Assembly: GCA_021835845.1 (NCBI GenBank)
Contig: JAKBJU010000006.1
Span: forward strand, 1 to 64,000
Reading direction: 5' to 3'
Length of the DNA: 64,000 bases
Source of the DNA: Pseudomonadota bacterium
GTDB lineage: Bacteria; Pseudomonadota; Gammaproteobacteria; Burkholderiales; JABEVD01
Both the position numbers and the translations under genes were made by a program. Below are positions 42,644-53,050 of the stretch, piece after piece. Below the pieces are notes generated by a model, which made no database searches, was not told the DNA's origin, and saw only the letters and a list, made by a program, of their open reading frames with translations. Numbering within the stretch: the first letter of the stretch is position 1; each line of letters starts with the position of its first letter.

Positions 42644-45310
42644 TCAAACCGTCTCTGGATTCGGCTTCTCGGGATCGATTCCGTATTTCCTGATCGCAGC
42701 CGCGACCTGCTCGGGCGCGATGCTGCCTTCGTCAGCCAGTGCCTTGAGGGCGGCAACAGCCACGTGGTAGCGGTCCACCTCGAAGAAGCTGCGCAGCTTC
42801 TGGCGCGTATCGGAGCGTCCGAAGCCGTCCGTTCCCAGAACCCTGTAGGTTTTTTGCAGAAAGGCGCGGATCTGGTCGGCATGGAGCTTCATGTAATCGG
42901 TCGAGGCAATGACCGGCCCTGCCCTGTCCTTGAGGCAGGATTCGACATGGCTGATCCGCGGCTTCTTCTCCGGGTGCAGGGTATTCCAGCGCTGGCATTC
43001 CAGTCCGTCGCGGCGCAACTGGGTGAAGCTCGTCACGCTCCAGACGTCGGCGTGAACGCCGAAATCCGCCTGAAGCAGCTCGCCTGCCGCGAGCACTTCG
43101 CGCAATATCGTGCCGCTTCCCAGGAGCTGCACCCTCGGCGCCTTGGCCCCTTTCCCGGCTTTCTTCGCCTCGGAGAGCAGGTACATTCCCTTGAGTATCC
43201 CCTCCTCGACCCCTTCCGGCATGGGGGGGTGGGCATAGTTCTCGTTCATCACGGTGATGTAGTAGAAGATGTCCTCCTGATCCCGATACATCCGCCGCAT
43301 CCCGTCCTGGATGATGACGGCAAGCTCATACGCATACGCGGGATCGTAGGCAATGCAGTTCGGTATGGTGGAAGCCAGCACATGGCTGTGCCCGTCCTCG
43401 TGCTGCAATCCTTCCCCATTGAGCGTGGTCCGCCCCGCGGTGCCTCCGAGCAGGAAGCCTCTGGAGCGCAGGTCCCCCGCGGCCCAGGCGAGATCTCCTA
43501 TCCTCTGGAAGCCGAACATCGAATAGTAGATGTAGAACGGAATCAGGGAAATGCCATGCGTGCTGTAGGCGGTGGCAGCCGCGATCCAGGAGGAGAATGC
43601 ACCCGCCTCGTTGATCCCTTCCTGGAGGATCTGTCCGCGCTTGTCTTCCCTGTAATACATCAGCTGCCCCGCATCCTGAGGCTCGTAAAGCTGGCCTACC
43701 GAGGAATAGATGCCGAGCTGCCGGAAAAGGCCGTCGAGGCCGAAGGTTCTGGATTCGTCGGGCACGATGGGCACGATGAGCTTGCCTATGGCCTCGTCCT
43801 TCACCAGCATGGAAAGAATCCTGACGAAGGCCATGGTAGTCGAAATCTCTCGCCCGTCCGTCCCCTTGAGGAAGCTCTCGAAAGCGGAAAGCGCCGGCGT
43901 ATCGAGCGGCTCGGCCTTGCGGCGCCTTGCCGGCAGCGAACCGCCCATGGCCGCCACCCGCTCCCGAAGGTACTTCATTTCGGCGCTGTCTTCCGTCGGC
44001 CTGTAGAACGGCGCCTGCGCTATGACTTCGTCGGAAATGGGAATATCGAAGCGATTCCTGAAGGCCTTCAGCGCATCTTCGCCCATCTTCTTCTGCTGGT
44101 GCGTGGTATTCTGGCCTTCCCCCGCCTCGCCCATGCCATAGCCCTTGACCGTCTTCGCCAGAATCACAGTGGGCTGGCCCTTGTGCCTGACCGCCTCCGC
44201 ATAGGCCGCGTAAACCTTGCGGGGGTCGTGGCCGCCGCGATTCAGCCGCCAGATGTCCTCGTCAGACATGCTGGAAACCATGTCGAGAAGCTCGGGATAC
44301 TTGCCGAAGAAATGCTTGCGCACGTAGGCGCCGTCGTTGGCCTTGTAGTTCTGGTATTCCCCGTCGACCGCCTCTTCCATGCGCTTCAGGAGCAGTCCGT
44401 TCTTGTCCTTCGCGAGCAGGGGATCCCATCTCGAACCCCATACCACCTTGATGACGTTCCAGCCCGCCCCCCTGAAATCGGCTTCGAGTTCCTGGATGAT
44501 CTTTCCGTTGCCCCGCACGGGGCCGTCCAGACGCTGAAGATTGCAGTTGATGACGAAAACCAGGTTGTCCAGATTTTCCCTTGACGCAAGCGAAATTGCC
44601 CCCAGGGATTCCGGCTCGTCCATTTCGCCGTCGCCCATGAAGGCCCACACCTTGCGCCCTTCTGTCTTGGCCAGCCCGCGACCTTCGAGGTACTTCATGA
44701 ACCTCGCCTGGTAGATCGCCATCAGGGGGCCGAGCCCCATGGACACCGTGGGGAACTGCCAGAAGTCGGGCATCAGCCAGGGATGGGGATAGGAGGACAG
44801 CCCCTGCCCGTCGGATTCCTGCCTGAAATTGACCATCTGCGCTTCGGAAATCCTGCCCTCCAGGTACGCGCGCGCATAAATTCCGGGAGCGGAATGCCCC
44901 TGGATGTACACGAGATCGCCGCCGTGATTTTCGGAAGGGGCATGGAAGAAATGGTTGAAACCGACATCGTAGAGCGTCGCAGCGGAAGCGAAGCTCGCGA
45001 TATGCCCGCCCAGGTCGGAGGCGCGGTTCGCGTTCACCACCATCGCCATGGCGTTCCAGCGGATATAGGAACGGATCCTGCGCTCGATTTCGAGATCTCC
45101 GGGCGAGCGCTCCTCGCGCTCGGAGGGAATGGTGTTGAGGTAAGCCGTATTGACGTTGAAAGGCAGGTAGGTGCCGGCCTTCCTCGCCCTTTCCGTCATT
45201 TTTTCCAGCAGAAAATGCGCGCGCTCCGTCCCTTCCTGCTGCAACACCCCTTCCAGGGCGTCCAGCCATTCCTGTGTTTCCTGCGGATCATGATCCGGCA
45301 TCGAAGCCAT
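42644..45310 (-). CDS. aceE: Pyruvate dehydrogenase E1, homodimeric type
   Basis: 888 aa, full length. Thiamine-diphosphate-dependent decarboxylation of pyruvate. FMGDGEMDEPESLGAI through VINCNLQRLDG is the ThDP GDG-N motif, HSAPGIYARAYLEGR and YFTSHGI-like segments (TAYSTHGISLIPFYIYYSMFGFQRIGD) are standard. The ATG has GAGG/AGGA upstream. Heads the run aceE-aceF-nadD-rsfS-rlmH-maf-rng. Confidence 0.97.
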   Translation of the reverse strand: MASMPDHDPQETQEWLDALEGVLQQEGTERAHFLLEKMTERARKAGTYLPFNVNTAYLNTIPSEREERSPGDLEIERRIRSYIRWNAMAMVVNANRASDLGGHIASFASAATLYDVGFNHFFHAPSENHGGDLVYIQGHSAPGIYARAYLEGRISEAQMVNFRQESDGQGLSSYPHPWLMPDFWQFPTVSMGLGPLMAIYQARFMKYLEGRGLAKTEGRKVWAFMGDGEMDEPESLGAISLASRENLDNLVFVINCNLQRLDGPVRGNGKIIQELEADFRGAGWNVIKVVWGSRWDPLLAKDKNGLLLKRMEEAVDGEYQNYKANDGAYVRKHFFGKYPELLDMVSSMSDEDIWRLNRGGHDPRKVYAAYAEAVRHKGQPTVILAKTVKGYGMGEAGEGQNTTHQQKKMGEDALKAFRNRFDIPISDEVIAQAPFYRPTEDSAEMKYLRERVAAMGGSLPARRRKAEPLDTPALSAFESFLKGTDGREISTTMAFVRILSMLVKDEAIGKLIVPIVPDESRTFGLDGLFRQLGIYSSVGQLYEPQDAGQLMYYREDKRGQILQEGINEAGAFSSWIAAATAYSTHGISLIPFYIYYSMFGFQRIGDLAWAAGDLRSRGFLLGGTAGRTTLNGEGLQHEDGHSHVLASTIPNCIAYDPAYAYELAVIIQDGMRRMYRDQEDIFYYITVMNENYAHPPMPEGVEEGILKGMYLLSEAKKAGKGAKAPRVQLLGSGTILREVLAAGELLQADFGVHADVWSVTSFTQLRRDGLECQRWNTLHPEKKPRISHVESCLKDRAGPVIASTDYMKLHADQIRAFLQKTYRVLGTDGFGRSDTRQKLRSFFEVDRYHVAVAALKALADEGSIAPEQVAAAIRKYGIDPEKPNPETV

Positions 45311-45342
45311 ATTCCTACCTCAAATCTGTTAAAACTGGACGT

Positions 45343-45348
45343 ATTATA
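45343..45348 (-). promoter_or_regulatory. Predicted -10 element of the aceE operon
   Basis: A perfect TATAAT on the minus strand, preceded by TG, overlaps the last codons of folD. Transcription would start near 45336, about 26 bases before the aceE ATG. No strong -35. Confidence 0.5.
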
Positions 45349-46207
45349 CAGTTTCTTTGCTTCCCTTGCGCCTGACGCGCTCCGCAGCCTCGACGGTATT
45401 CTCGAGAAGCATGGCGATCGTCATGGGGCCCACACCGCCCGGCACCGGCGTGATCAGGGAAGCCTTGAGCTTTGCGGATTCGAAATCGACGTCCCCTGCA
45501 AGCCTGCCATCCTCCAGCCTGTTCATGCCGACATCGATCACCACGGCGCCCGCCTTGACCATGTCGCCCATGACGAGGTTCGGCCTGCCCACGGCGACCA
45601 CCAGGATGTCCGCATCCCGGGTATGGCGACCCAGATCAGGCGTCTTGGAATTGCAGATCGTGACTGTCGCCCCCTTGGCGAGCAGCATGACCGCCATCGG
45701 CTTGCCGACGATGTTGCTGGCCCCCACGATGACGGCATGCCTTCCCCTGATGGGCACATTCTCGTATTCGAGCATCTTCATGACTCCGTGCGGCGTACAG
45801 GGCTGCAGCCCCGGATTGCCCAGGAAAAGTGCGCCCACGTTGCAGGGATGGAAGCCGTCCACGTCCTTCTCAGGCGAAATGGAATCGAGCACGCGCCTCG
45901 CATCGAAATGAGCGGGGAGCGGCAGCTGGACCAGTATGCCGTGGATGGCCGGGTCACGATTGAGGGCATGAATGCGCTCGAGCACTTCCTCCTGGGAAAC
46001 CTGATCCGGCAATGCAATCACTTCGGAACGAATGCCTGCTTCGATGGATGCCTTTTCCTTGTTCCTCACATAAACCTTGGATGCCGGATTTTCTCCGACA
46101 ATGATCACGGCAAGGCCTGGCGGAGTGGAAAAAGCCTGAATCTTGCGCCTGAGCGCTTCCCGCATTTGTTGCGCAATATGTTTCCCATCGATAATTTTTG
46201 CACTCAT
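45344..46207 (-). CDS. folD: Methylenetetrahydrofolate dehydrogenase/cyclohydrolase
   Basis: 287 aa bifunctional one-carbon enzyme. [12 protein letters not shown] holds the Tyr/Lys active site, [29 protein letters not shown] and [22 protein letters not shown] are the two FolD signatures, and [19 protein letters not shown] closes. Overlaps the ygfA stop by four bases, pairing two tetrahydrofolate enzymes. Confidence 0.97.
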   Translation of the reverse strand: MSAKIIDGKHIAQQMREALRRKIQAFSTPPGLAVIIVGENPASKVYVRNKEKASIEAGIRSEVIALPDQVSQEEVLERIHALNRDPAIHGILVQLPLPAHFDARRVLDSISPEKDVDGFHPCNVGALFLGNPGLQPCTPHGVMKMLEYENVPIRGRHAVIVGASNIVGKPMAVMLLAKGATVTICNSKTPDLGRHTRDADILVVAVGRPNLVMGDMVKAGAVVIDVGMNRLEDGRLAGDVDFESAKLKASLITPVPGGVGPMTIAMLLENTVEAAERVRRKGSKETV

Positions 46208-46803
46208 GAGATTGTCCCGTTTCGAAAATATTCGCCTGCTTCCGTGATGATGGCGTCCACCGGAATGTCGTTGCCTTCCAGGGGAATTTCGTCGACCATC
46301 TGCAAGGAGAAGGCTGCGGCAATGGAAGCCGCATCGCTTCTTTTGTTGACGAGCAGCCTGTCGTAGAAGCCGCCCCCGTAACCCAGTCTCGCCCCGCTCC
46401 TGGAAAAAGCAACTCCGGGAACCAGGATGAAATCGATCAGCGAAAAATCCTCGATCGAATCGCCCCCTCTCGGCTCCCTGATTCCCCAGGTCCCGGCCTC
46501 CAGCCCATCTTCCAGATCGGTCACGAAATGAAGATCGAGGCCGCTTCTGTCATTTCTCAACTTCGGCAGCAGCAGCGCCTTGCCGTCTTCGAGAACCTGC
46601 CTGACGAATCCTTCGGTCTCGAACTCGCTTCCGAAATTCATGTAGGCGAGCACCACCTCCGCCATTCTGTAGCGGTCGAGTCCGGTGATCTTGTTCGTGA
46701 TGACAAGGCTCATTGCTGCGCGGACCGCTCCCGGGAGCATGTCGCGCTTTGCGATTATACTTTTTCTGAGTTCGCGTTTCACGCTTGCCTGATCGATCGC
46801 CAT
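46204..46803 (-). CDS. ygfA: 5-formyltetrahydrofolate cyclo-ligase
   Basis: 199 aa from [20 protein letters not shown]. The early K-x-LR segment binds ATP phosphate, [10 protein letters not shown] sits in the folate site, and [24 protein letters not shown] is the family signature. Returns 5-formyl-THF to the active folate pool. The longer upstream frame is rejected because it loses homology. Confidence 0.92.
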   Translation of the reverse strand: MAIDQASVKRELRKSIIAKRDMLPGAVRAAMSLVITNKITGLDRYRMAEVVLAYMNFGSEFETEGFVRQVLEDGKALLLPKLRNDRSGLDLHFVTDLEDGLEAGTWGIREPRGGDSIEDFSLIDFILVPGVAFSRSGARLGYGGGFYDRLLVNKRSDAASIAAAFSLQMVDEIPLEGNDIPVDAIITEAGEYFRNGTIS

Positions 46804-47087
46804 CTGCTCAGCATGAAAACGCGACGATGAACTTGGCCGTCCAGCCGTCCGCGGCATTCGCCAAGCCCTGTCCGATGCCGAAATTGAAGGGCGATCCCTG
46901 GCAATCCTCGACAGCATCAACCTCGATCTCGTGCGGCAGCGCCGCACGAGCAGCCGGCGTTGAATCGGCCCCGCAAAGCAGCGCCCGAACCCTCCTCATC
47001 ATTTCCTCGCATTTCGATGGCAATTCCGCATGTTATCACGTAACGACAGCCTTCATTCATCAGGACGGGCGGTGGTATAATCCTGCC
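46804..47087. other. Divergent region between ygfA and trmB
   Basis: About 284 bases. In many proteobacteria 6S RNA lies just upstream of ygfA; no clear 6S-like closing stem and bubble could be recognised here. A 71-codon minus-strand frame (46808-47023, TTG start) ends five bases from ygfA; it has ordinary composition but no good ribosome site and no recognised domain. The trmB promoter lies at the right edge. Confidence 0.45.
47073..47081 (+). promoter_or_regulatory. Extended -10 promoter of trmB
   Basis: TGGTATAAT is a perfect extended -10 (TGnTATAAT). Only six bases separate it from the trmB ATG, so the expected transcription start falls on or within a base of that ATG. Confidence 0.6.
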
Positions 47088-47777
47088 ATGAATCAGGAAA
47101 AAAGGCCGATCCGCAGCTTCGTCCTGCGCCAGGGCAGGCTGTCCAAAGCACAGCAATCCGCGCACGAGAACCTTCTCCCCCGATACGGAATCAGCTTCGG
47201 CAGCGCGCCGATAGATCTCGCCGCAGCATTCGGGCGCAAGGCACCGAAAATCCTCGAAATAGGCTTCGGCATGGGCGGATCGACGGCCAGGATCGCGCAA
47301 GACAATCCCGACAAGGATTATCTCGCCATCGAAGTGCACACGCCGGGCATCGGAAGCCTGCTCAGGCTCATCGAGGAAAACCGGATCGAAAACATCAGGA
47401 TCATCCAGCACGACGCCGTCGAAGTGCTGGAAAAGATGATCCCGGATGCTTCCCTTTCCGGGGTCCACATCTTTTTTCCGGATCCCTGGCCGAAAAAACG
47501 GCATCACAAGAGACGGCTGATCCAGCCGGGGTTGGTCGCGCTGCTGTGCAGGAAGCTAGAGGACGGCGGCTACGTTCATGCCGCAACGGACTGGGAAGAG
47601 TACGCGGCGCACATTCTCGCGGCCATGGCGGACGAACCGCTGCTCTCGAATACGGCCGAAGGCTACGCCGAAAAACCGGACTACCGCCCCCTCACCAAAT
47701 TCGAGGAAAGAGGAATCAGGCTGGGGCATGCCGTGAGCGACATCATTTTCAGGAAAATCCCGGGAATCGGAGCCTAG
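47088..47777 (+). CDS. trmB: tRNA (guanine46-N7)-methyltransferase
   Basis: 229 aa. ILEIGFGMGGSTARIA is SAM motif I, LAIEVHTPGIGSLL motif II, and VHIFFPDPWPKKRHHKRRLIQP the TrmB signature. C-terminal YRPLTKFEERGIRLGH contacts tRNA. Its stop shares bases with the convergent lipoprotein stop. Position of the promoter suggests leaderless mRNA. Confidence 0.95.
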   Translation: MNQEKRPIRSFVLRQGRLSKAQQSAHENLLPRYGISFGSAPIDLAAAFGRKAPKILEIGFGMGGSTARIAQDNPDKDYLAIEVHTPGIGSLLRLIEENRIENIRIIQHDAVEVLEKMIPDASLSGVHIFFPDPWPKKRHHKRRLIQPGLVALLCRKLEDGGYVHAATDWEEYAAHILAAMADEPLLSNTAEGYAEKPDYRPLTKFEERGIRLGHAVSDIIFRKIPGIGA

Positions 47778-48130
47778 CCCCCCCAGAAAGAGGAGTGCTC
47801 CTTTGCCCTGTGGTGAAGGCACAGGATTTCCCCCTCGACAATGGGCATGGGCGCGCCGAGCAAGGCATTCTCCATATACCTCGACTTGGACAGGATGCGA
47901 TAATCCTGGCAGTGGTTCGCGGATACCACCTGCTTCACCGCCTCCCGGAAAAGATCATCCGCGTCCCCCTCCGTGCCGAAACGGCTCTCCCTGGCCGTGA
48001 TCCGATAGGTATCCGGTCCCGTGCTTTCGATGCTGCTCTTCGGCATCACGCCCATCTTTGGCGGAACGGACGTGCAGGCCGCGATCTCGAATGCCGCAGC
48101 AAGCCAGAACAACAGGCGAATCGTCGTCAT
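47774..48130 (-). CDS. Small predicted lipoprotein, function unknown
   Basis: 118 aa with a lipoprotein signal: MTTIRLLFWLAAAFEIAAC, lipobox IAAC, Cys19. GGAGG precedes the ATG. The mature part includes STGPDTYRITARESRFGTEGDADDLFREAV, which resembles small outer-membrane lipoproteins of proteobacteria with a Tyr-x-Ile/Val pattern after a conserved GPDTY. Two further Cys could form a disulfide. No defined role. Confidence 0.78.
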   Translation of the reverse strand: MTTIRLLFWLAAAFEIAACTSVPPKMGVMPKSSIESTGPDTYRITARESRFGTEGDADDLFREAVKQVVSANHCQDYRILSKSRYMENALLGAPMPIVEGEILCLHHRAKEHSSFWGG

Positions 48131-48189
48131 TTTCCACCTCCCATGATTCCGCCACATTCTATCATCGATTTCAGGCCGACGACCGCGGC

Positions 48190-49329
48190 TCAAGAAGGCA
48201 GGAAGATCTGCAGCAGCTCGTTGAGAAAGCGCCTTCCGTGAAGCGTCGGGACGACCCTCATGTGGTCGCGCGAAATGAAGCCCATCCTTTCGGCCTGATC
48301 CAGTTGCGGCAGTATGGCCACACGGGAAAGCCCGGTCCTTTCCTCGAAGAGCCTCAGGGGAAACCCCCCGTTGAGCCTCAGCGCGTTCATCATGAATTCG
48401 AAAGGGATATCCTCCACGGCAACATCTCCCCCTTCCCCGATGGCGGTTCCGGACAGCATCTTTTCGATGTAATCCCTGGGATGCTTGCTGCGCACCTGCC
48501 GCCTTATCCTTGTCCCGGGCAGGGTGATCTTGGAATGAGCCCCGGCACCTATGCCGATGTAGTCGCCGTATTCCCAGTAATTGCAATTGTGGCGGCAATG
48601 CATGCCTGCCCTGGCAAAAGCCGAGGTTTCGTAATGCTCGTAGGATGCCAGCGCCTCCTCCACCCTGTCCTGCATCTCGAATGCCATGTCCTCGTCGGGA
48701 AGGGCAGGAGGATGTTTGTGAAAAAGGGTATTGGGCTCTATCGTCAGATGGTAAGCCGAAATATGCGGCGGATCGAAGGCGATCGCCCTGGCAAAATCCA
48801 TCCCCGCTTCTTCCATGCTCTGCCCGGGAAGGGCATACATGAGATCAAGATTGACGTTCCCGAAATGCTTCAATGCCATCTCGACGGCAATGCAGGCCTG
48901 CTTGCCGTCGTGAATCCGGCCCAGCGCGGCAAGATGCCTGTCGTTGAAACTCTGAATGCCTATCGAGAGACGATTGATGCCGGCATCCCTGAAAGCGGCG
49001 AACTTCTCGTATTCGAACGTGCCGGGATTGGCCTCCAGGGTCACCTCAGCCTCGGGATCCAGCCTGAGACGCGCCCGCATGTCAGCCATTATGCTTTCGA
49101 TCGAACGCGGGCTCATCAGGCTCGGGGTTCCTCCGCCGAAAAACACGCTCGCGACCCTTCTTCCCCAGATTTCGGGAAGAAAGGTCTCGACATCCCTTGT
49201 CAATGCCGAGACATAAGCCTCCTCGTCAGGACTTCCTTCGTGGGAATTGAAGTCGCAGTAGGGGCATTTCCTGACGCACCAGGGAATGTGGATATAGAGA
49301 GAAAGCGGGGGAAGCGACTCGAAATTCAA
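48190..49329 (-). CDS. hemW: Heme chaperone HemW (radical SAM)
   Basis: 379 aa. LYIHIPWCVRKCPYCDF has the CxxxCxxC iron-sulfur motif with a further Cys-free loop typical of HemW. VFFGGGTPSLM, GINRLSIGIQSFND, NVNLDLMYALPGQ and a HemN C-terminal domain follow. It lacks the extra N-terminal Cys of true coproporphyrinogen dehydrogenase HemN, so chaperone is the better call. Coupled to rdgB by a four-base overlap. Confidence 0.92.
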   Translation of the reverse strand: MNFESLPPLSLYIHIPWCVRKCPYCDFNSHEGSPDEEAYVSALTRDVETFLPEIWGRRVASVFFGGGTPSLMSPRSIESIMADMRARLRLDPEAEVTLEANPGTFEYEKFAAFRDAGINRLSIGIQSFNDRHLAALGRIHDGKQACIAVEMALKHFGNVNLDLMYALPGQSMEEAGMDFARAIAFDPPHISAYHLTIEPNTLFHKHPPALPDEDMAFEMQDRVEEALASYEHYETSAFARAGMHCRHNCNYWEYGDYIGIGAGAHSKITLPGTRIRRQVRSKHPRDYIEKMLSGTAIGEGGDVAVEDIPFEFMMNALRLNGGFPLRLFEERTGLSRVAILPQLDQAERMGFISRDHMRVVPTLHGRRFLNELLQIFLPS

Positions 49330-49913
49330 AGCGACCCCAGCTTCTTCAGCAGATCAGATAGGGCACAGGCGCGGTGGCTCGCCCGGTTCTTGATTGCATG
49401 ATCCAGTTCAGCTGCGGTCTTTCCAAGCACGGGATCGAAGAACAGCGGATCGTAGCCGAATCCCCCCTCCCCCCGCGGCGCTTGCAATATCTCGCCCTGC
49501 CACTTTCCTTCTGCGATCAGAGGCTCGGGATCCAGGGCATGCCGAAGGCAGACGATCACGCAATAATAATGTGCGCGCCTGTCCCCCGAGTTCTTGAGCG
49601 CATCGAGCAGCTTCAGGTTGTTCTTCTCGTCGGACTTCGGCTCACCTGCATATCTCGCCGAACGAATTCCCGGCTCCCCGTTCAGCGCGGCGACGCATAT
49701 CCCGGAATCGTCGGCAAGCGCGGCCATTCCGGTCAGCCGGCTGGCATGCCTCGCCTTCTCCAGCGCATTCTCCAGGAAGGTGGCATGCGGCTCTTCCGCA
49801 TCGGGCACCCCGTACTCCGACTGGGGCACCACGTCAAAATCCAGGGGAGAAAGTATCTGGCGAATTTCCCTCAGCTTTCCCTGGTTGCCGCTCGCTATGA
49901 CCAGCCTTTTCAT
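49326..49913 (-). CDS. rdgB: XTP/dITP diphosphatase (RdgB/HAM1)
   Basis: 195 aa. [18 protein letters not shown] binds the triphosphate, [26 protein letters not shown] contains catalytic Asp, and [12 protein letters not shown] and SHRACAL are family motifs. Removes inosine and xanthosine triphosphates from the pool. Overlaps ygiQ and hemW by four bases. Confidence 0.96.
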   Translation of the reverse strand: MKRLVIASGNQGKLREIRQILSPLDFDVVPQSEYGVPDAEEPHATFLENALEKARHASRLTGMAALADDSGICVAALNGEPGIRSARYAGEPKSDEKNNLKLLDALKNSGDRRAHYYCVIVCLRHALDPEPLIAEGKWQGEILQAPRGEGGFGYDPLFFDPVLGKTAAELDHAIKNRASHRACALSDLLKKLGSL

Positions 49914-51979
49914 GTCTTGCCTCTTGCGGGTCTTGCATGCTGCGTGCGGAAAGGTCTGCCGGGCTTCTTCATCCCCGTGCCGACAGGCTGGTAGCGCGGA
50001 ACGAGGTGACGCTTGCCGTTCCCGATCAGGTCGGCCCTGCCCATCTTCGTCAGCGCCTCCCGCAGAACGGGCCAGTTGTCCGGGTCATGGTAGCGCAAGA
50101 AGGCCTTGTGCAGACGGCGCTGGGTCGCAGAGCGCGGGATGTAGACGTCCTCGCTCTTTCTCGAAATCCTGCGCAGCGGATTCTTGCCGGTATGGTACAT
50201 CGCGGTGGCAATCGCCATCGGAGAGGGCAAGAATGCCTGAACCTGGTCGGCCCTGAATCCGTTTCGCTTCAGCCAGAGCGCAAGATTCAGCATGTCGCCG
50301 TCCGTCGTTCCGGGATGGGCTGCGATGAAATAGGGGATGAGATACTGCTCTTTTCCCGCCTCCTTCGAATACCTGTCGAAAAGCGCCTTGAAACTGTCGT
50401 AAGCGCCGATTCCGGGCTTCATCATTTTCGAGAGCGGACCTTCCTCGGTATGTTCGGGCGCGATCTTGAGGTACCCCCCGACATGGTAAGTCGCGAGTTC
50501 CTTGACGTACTCCGGCGACAGAACGGCGAGATCGTAGCGCAGGCCGGATGCGACCAGCACCTTCTTGATCCCGGGAAGATTCCTCGCCCGCCTGTAAAGC
50601 GAGATCAGCGGGCCGTGGTCGGTGCCGAGATTCTTGCAGATCCCCGGATAGACGCAGGAAAGCCGCCGGCATTTCTCCTCGATCTCGGCGCTCTTGCAGG
50701 AGAGCCGGTACATGTTCGCGGTAGGCCCCCCGAGATCCGAAATCACTCCAGTGAAGGCGGGGGAAGTGTCCCTGATCGTTTCGATTTCCCGGATGACGGA
50801 TTCCTCGGAGCGGCTCTGAATGATGCGCCCCTCATGCTCGGTGATGGAGCAGAACGTGCACCCCCCGAAGCAGCCCCGCATGATGGTAACGGAATGCTGG
50901 ATCATTTCGAAGGCGGGAATTTTCGCGCCACGGTATGCCGGGTGAGGAAGGCGGCTGTAAGGCAGGCCGTAAACCCGGTCCATCTCTGCCGTGGTGAGCG
51001 GGACAGGCGGCGGATTCAGCCAGATCTCGCGGCTTCCGTGGCGCTGAATCAGAGCTCGCGCATTTCCGGGATTGGTCTCCTGATGCAGGATGCGCGAGGT
51101 ATGGGCGTAAAGCACGGGATCATCCTTCACCGCCTCGAAGCTCGGCAGGCGGATGGCCGTTTGCGAAGAACCCGTCTTGCTCCTGGCGAAGGCATCGACG
51201 GGATCCTGTTCCTCGCAGGCCGGCTTTTCCGCGTAAGGATCGGGATGCGGCGTGATTCCGCCCGGCTTGTCCACATGGGTCGAATCCAGTATTTTCCAGC
51301 CTATCGGCATTTCCTTCAGGAGAAATGCCGTTCCCCTGATGTCGGTCAGCGTCCCGACCGGCTCCCCTTTCGCAAGCCTGTGGGCGATCTCGACCACCTG
51401 GCGCTCGCCGTTGCCGTAGACGAGAAGGTCGGCCTTGGCATCCACCAGCACCGAGCGCCTGATCTTGTCAGACCAGTAATCGTAATGCGCAATGCGCCTC
51501 AGGCTCGCCTCTATCCCCCCCAGAACGACCGGAACCTCCGGAAAAGCCTCCCTGCAGCGCTGGGAATAAACCAGAACGCAGCGGTCCGGGCGCTTGTCCG
51601 GCACTCCGTCTGGAGTATAGGCATCGTTGGAGCGTATCCGCCTGTCGGAAGTGTAGCGATTCACCATGGAATCCATGTTGCCGCCGGTGACGCCGAAAAA
51701 GAGATTGGGTTTGCCCAGCCTTCCGAAATCCGCAGCGCTGGCCCAGTCGGGCTGCGCGATGATCCCCACCCTGAATCCCTGCGCCTCCAGCAGGCGCCCA
51801 ATCAGGGCCATGCCGAAACTGGGATGGTCGATATAGGCATCCCCCGTCACCAGGATGACATCGCAGGAATCCCAGCCGAGTGCATCCATCTCCTCTTTCG
51901 ATGCAGGAAGATGGGAAGAGATGCCGAAGCGCTTCGCCCAGAAAGGCTTGTAGGAAAAAATGTCGGAGGCTTTTAGCAT
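49910..51979 (-). CDS. ygiQ: YgiQ-family radical SAM protein
   Basis: 689 aa. [14 protein letters not shown] opening, [16 protein letters not shown] and [23 protein letters not shown] are UPF0313 N-terminal motifs, with a B12-binding-like fold. [17 protein letters not shown] is the radical SAM CxxxCxxC. The basic C-terminus after about 640 is usual. Reaction unknown. The start at [13 protein letters not shown] is preferred; the longer open frame overlaps the next gene. Confidence 0.93.
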   Translation of the reverse strand: MLKASDIFSYKPFWAKRFGISSHLPASKEEMDALGWDSCDVILVTGDAYIDHPSFGMALIGRLLEAQGFRVGIIAQPDWASAADFGRLGKPNLFFGVTGGNMDSMVNRYTSDRRIRSNDAYTPDGVPDKRPDRCVLVYSQRCREAFPEVPVVLGGIEASLRRIAHYDYWSDKIRRSVLVDAKADLLVYGNGERQVVEIAHRLAKGEPVGTLTDIRGTAFLLKEMPIGWKILDSTHVDKPGGITPHPDPYAEKPACEEQDPVDAFARSKTGSSQTAIRLPSFEAVKDDPVLYAHTSRILHQETNPGNARALIQRHGSREIWLNPPPVPLTTAEMDRVYGLPYSRLPHPAYRGAKIPAFEMIQHSVTIMRGCFGGCTFCSITEHEGRIIQSRSEESVIREIETIRDTSPAFTGVISDLGGPTANMYRLSCKSAEIEEKCRRLSCVYPGICKNLGTDHGPLISLYRRARNLPGIKKVLVASGLRYDLAVLSPEYVKELATYHVGGYLKIAPEHTEEGPLSKMMKPGIGAYDSFKALFDRYSKEAGKEQYLIPYFIAAHPGTTDGDMLNLALWLKRNGFRADQVQAFLPSPMAIATAMYHTGKNPLRRISRKSEDVYIPRSATQRRLHKAFLRYHDPDNWPVLREALTKMGRADLIGNGKRHLVPRYQPVGTGMKKPGRPFRTQHARPARGKT

Positions 51980-51984
51980 GAGCC

Positions 51985-52575
51985 CTATTTTACTAGAGTT
52001 GCGGCTTCGCGCCTGCTCAAATATTTCCACGGAAGGGGAATGAGGCCAGGCACTTTTTTCCTGTATTCGGCATACCCTGCTCCGAAACGCTCGACCAGCA
52101 TGCTCTCCTCGTGCCCGGAACCGAAAAAGAGATAAAGCGTCGCCATGATGCTCGTGGCAAGCCGTCCTGAATTCATGTCGGAAGACCAGATCAGCACCAG
52201 GGCGAAGCAGTACCAGGGATGGCGCACGAACCTGTGGAATGGGGAAATCTTGAAATACCCCTCGCTTTCGGGCTTCAATCCCAGGAATGCTCCCATGTCG
52301 TAGTACCTGAGGGACCACAGGAAGCCTGTCACGGCAAGTCCCTGAAGCAGCCACGCAGCATACCGCCATCCCCCATCGAATTCCCAGAGCACGGGCCAGG
52401 TGCGCCCCCAGAGCAGCCATGCTCCCGGAAGCAGCAGAGCGCCGGCCAGGATGTTGTAGGCAAGCCGGTAGGGAAATTCCGGCCAGTGCGCATGAACCAT
52501 GGCTTTCACTCGGAAGGATGCCAGCAGAGAATGCAGGGCAAAATAGACAGCCCAATAGGCCAGAATTGTCCTCAT
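51985..52575 (-). CDS. Isoprenylcysteine methyltransferase-like/NnrU-type membrane protein
   Basis: 196 aa with about five membrane segments. [23 protein letters not shown] and the later [25 protein letters not shown] form the ICMT/PEMT SAM-binding C-terminal motif (RHPxY, E, R-x-Y-R). Methanethiol S-methyltransferases and NnrU share this architecture. Substrate not deducible. Overlaps the upstream gene by four bases. Confidence 0.72.
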   Translation of the reverse strand: MRTILAYWAVYFALHSLLASFRVKAMVHAHWPEFPYRLAYNILAGALLLPGAWLLWGRTWPVLWEFDGGWRYAAWLLQGLAVTGFLWSLRYYDMGAFLGLKPESEGYFKISPFHRFVRHPWYCFALVLIWSSDMNSGRLATSIMATLYLFFGSGHEESMLVERFGAGYAEYRKKVPGLIPLPWKYLSRREAATLVK

Positions 52576-53021
52576 AGCCTGAACAGGGCGGCGAATACGA
52601 TTTCCAGCAGACCCAAAGAAAGATTGAATGCGATCAGTTTTCGGATGGAGGCAAGCGCATCGCCCCCTTTCTTCCATTCTTCTTCGGCGACGGCATGCTT
52701 CAACCTGGAAAAAGGAACGAAATAGAGGTAGAAATAAACCAGCATCATGACCAGGCCGGTGCCGAACATCGCATGGATGCTCCATGGGACCGCATTGAAT
52801 CCGCCGAGCAGCATGACCATGAAAAGTCCGCTTCCCAGCAGCAGTGCGATTGCACTCCATACCCAGGGAAAGAAGCGCCTGAAAACGCCGGCCCAAAGCA
52901 GGAGCCTCTGGGGAGGGGGAAGCAGTTCGGCGGCGGCAGGGCGCAAAGCCATGTAGGCAAAGAACATGCCGCCGACCCAGAGAACCGCGCCGAAAAGATG
53001 CAGAAAGATTGCGATAACCAT
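52572..53021 (-). CDS. CopD-like integral membrane protein
   Basis: 149 aa with four membrane segments. [26 protein letters not shown] is the opening of CopD/DUF families with the conserved His and Gly-Gly. No copper-binding Met cluster is apparent. First gene of the minus run 53.0 to 48.2 kb. Only 29 bases separate it from the divergent PAP2 gene. Confidence 0.68.
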   Translation of the reverse strand: MVIAIFLHLFGAVLWVGGMFFAYMALRPAAAELLPPPQRLLLWAGVFRRFFPWVWSAIALLLGSGLFMVMLLGGFNAVPWSIHAMFGTGLVMMLVYFYLYFVPFSRLKHAVAEEEWKKGGDALASIRKLIAFNLSLGLLEIVFAALFRL

Positions 53022-53050
53022 ATGTTTACTTGAATTAGAATGTAATCAAC

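Noticed and set aside
42764..44584. 606-codon plus-strand frame
   Set aside because: Exact antisense of aceE, which has full homology on the minus strand.
46804..47087. 6S RNA gene upstream of ygfA, and a 71-codon frame at 46808-47023
   Set aside because: 6S RNA is expected near ygfA in many proteobacteria, but no long closing stem with a central bubble could be drawn by eye. The small frame has a TTG start and no ribosome site. A covariance-model search would settle the RNA.
49937..51976. 679-codon plus-strand frame
   Set aside because: Antisense of ygiQ; composition (His/Arg/Gly/Pro-rich) is that of a shadow frame in GC-rich DNA.
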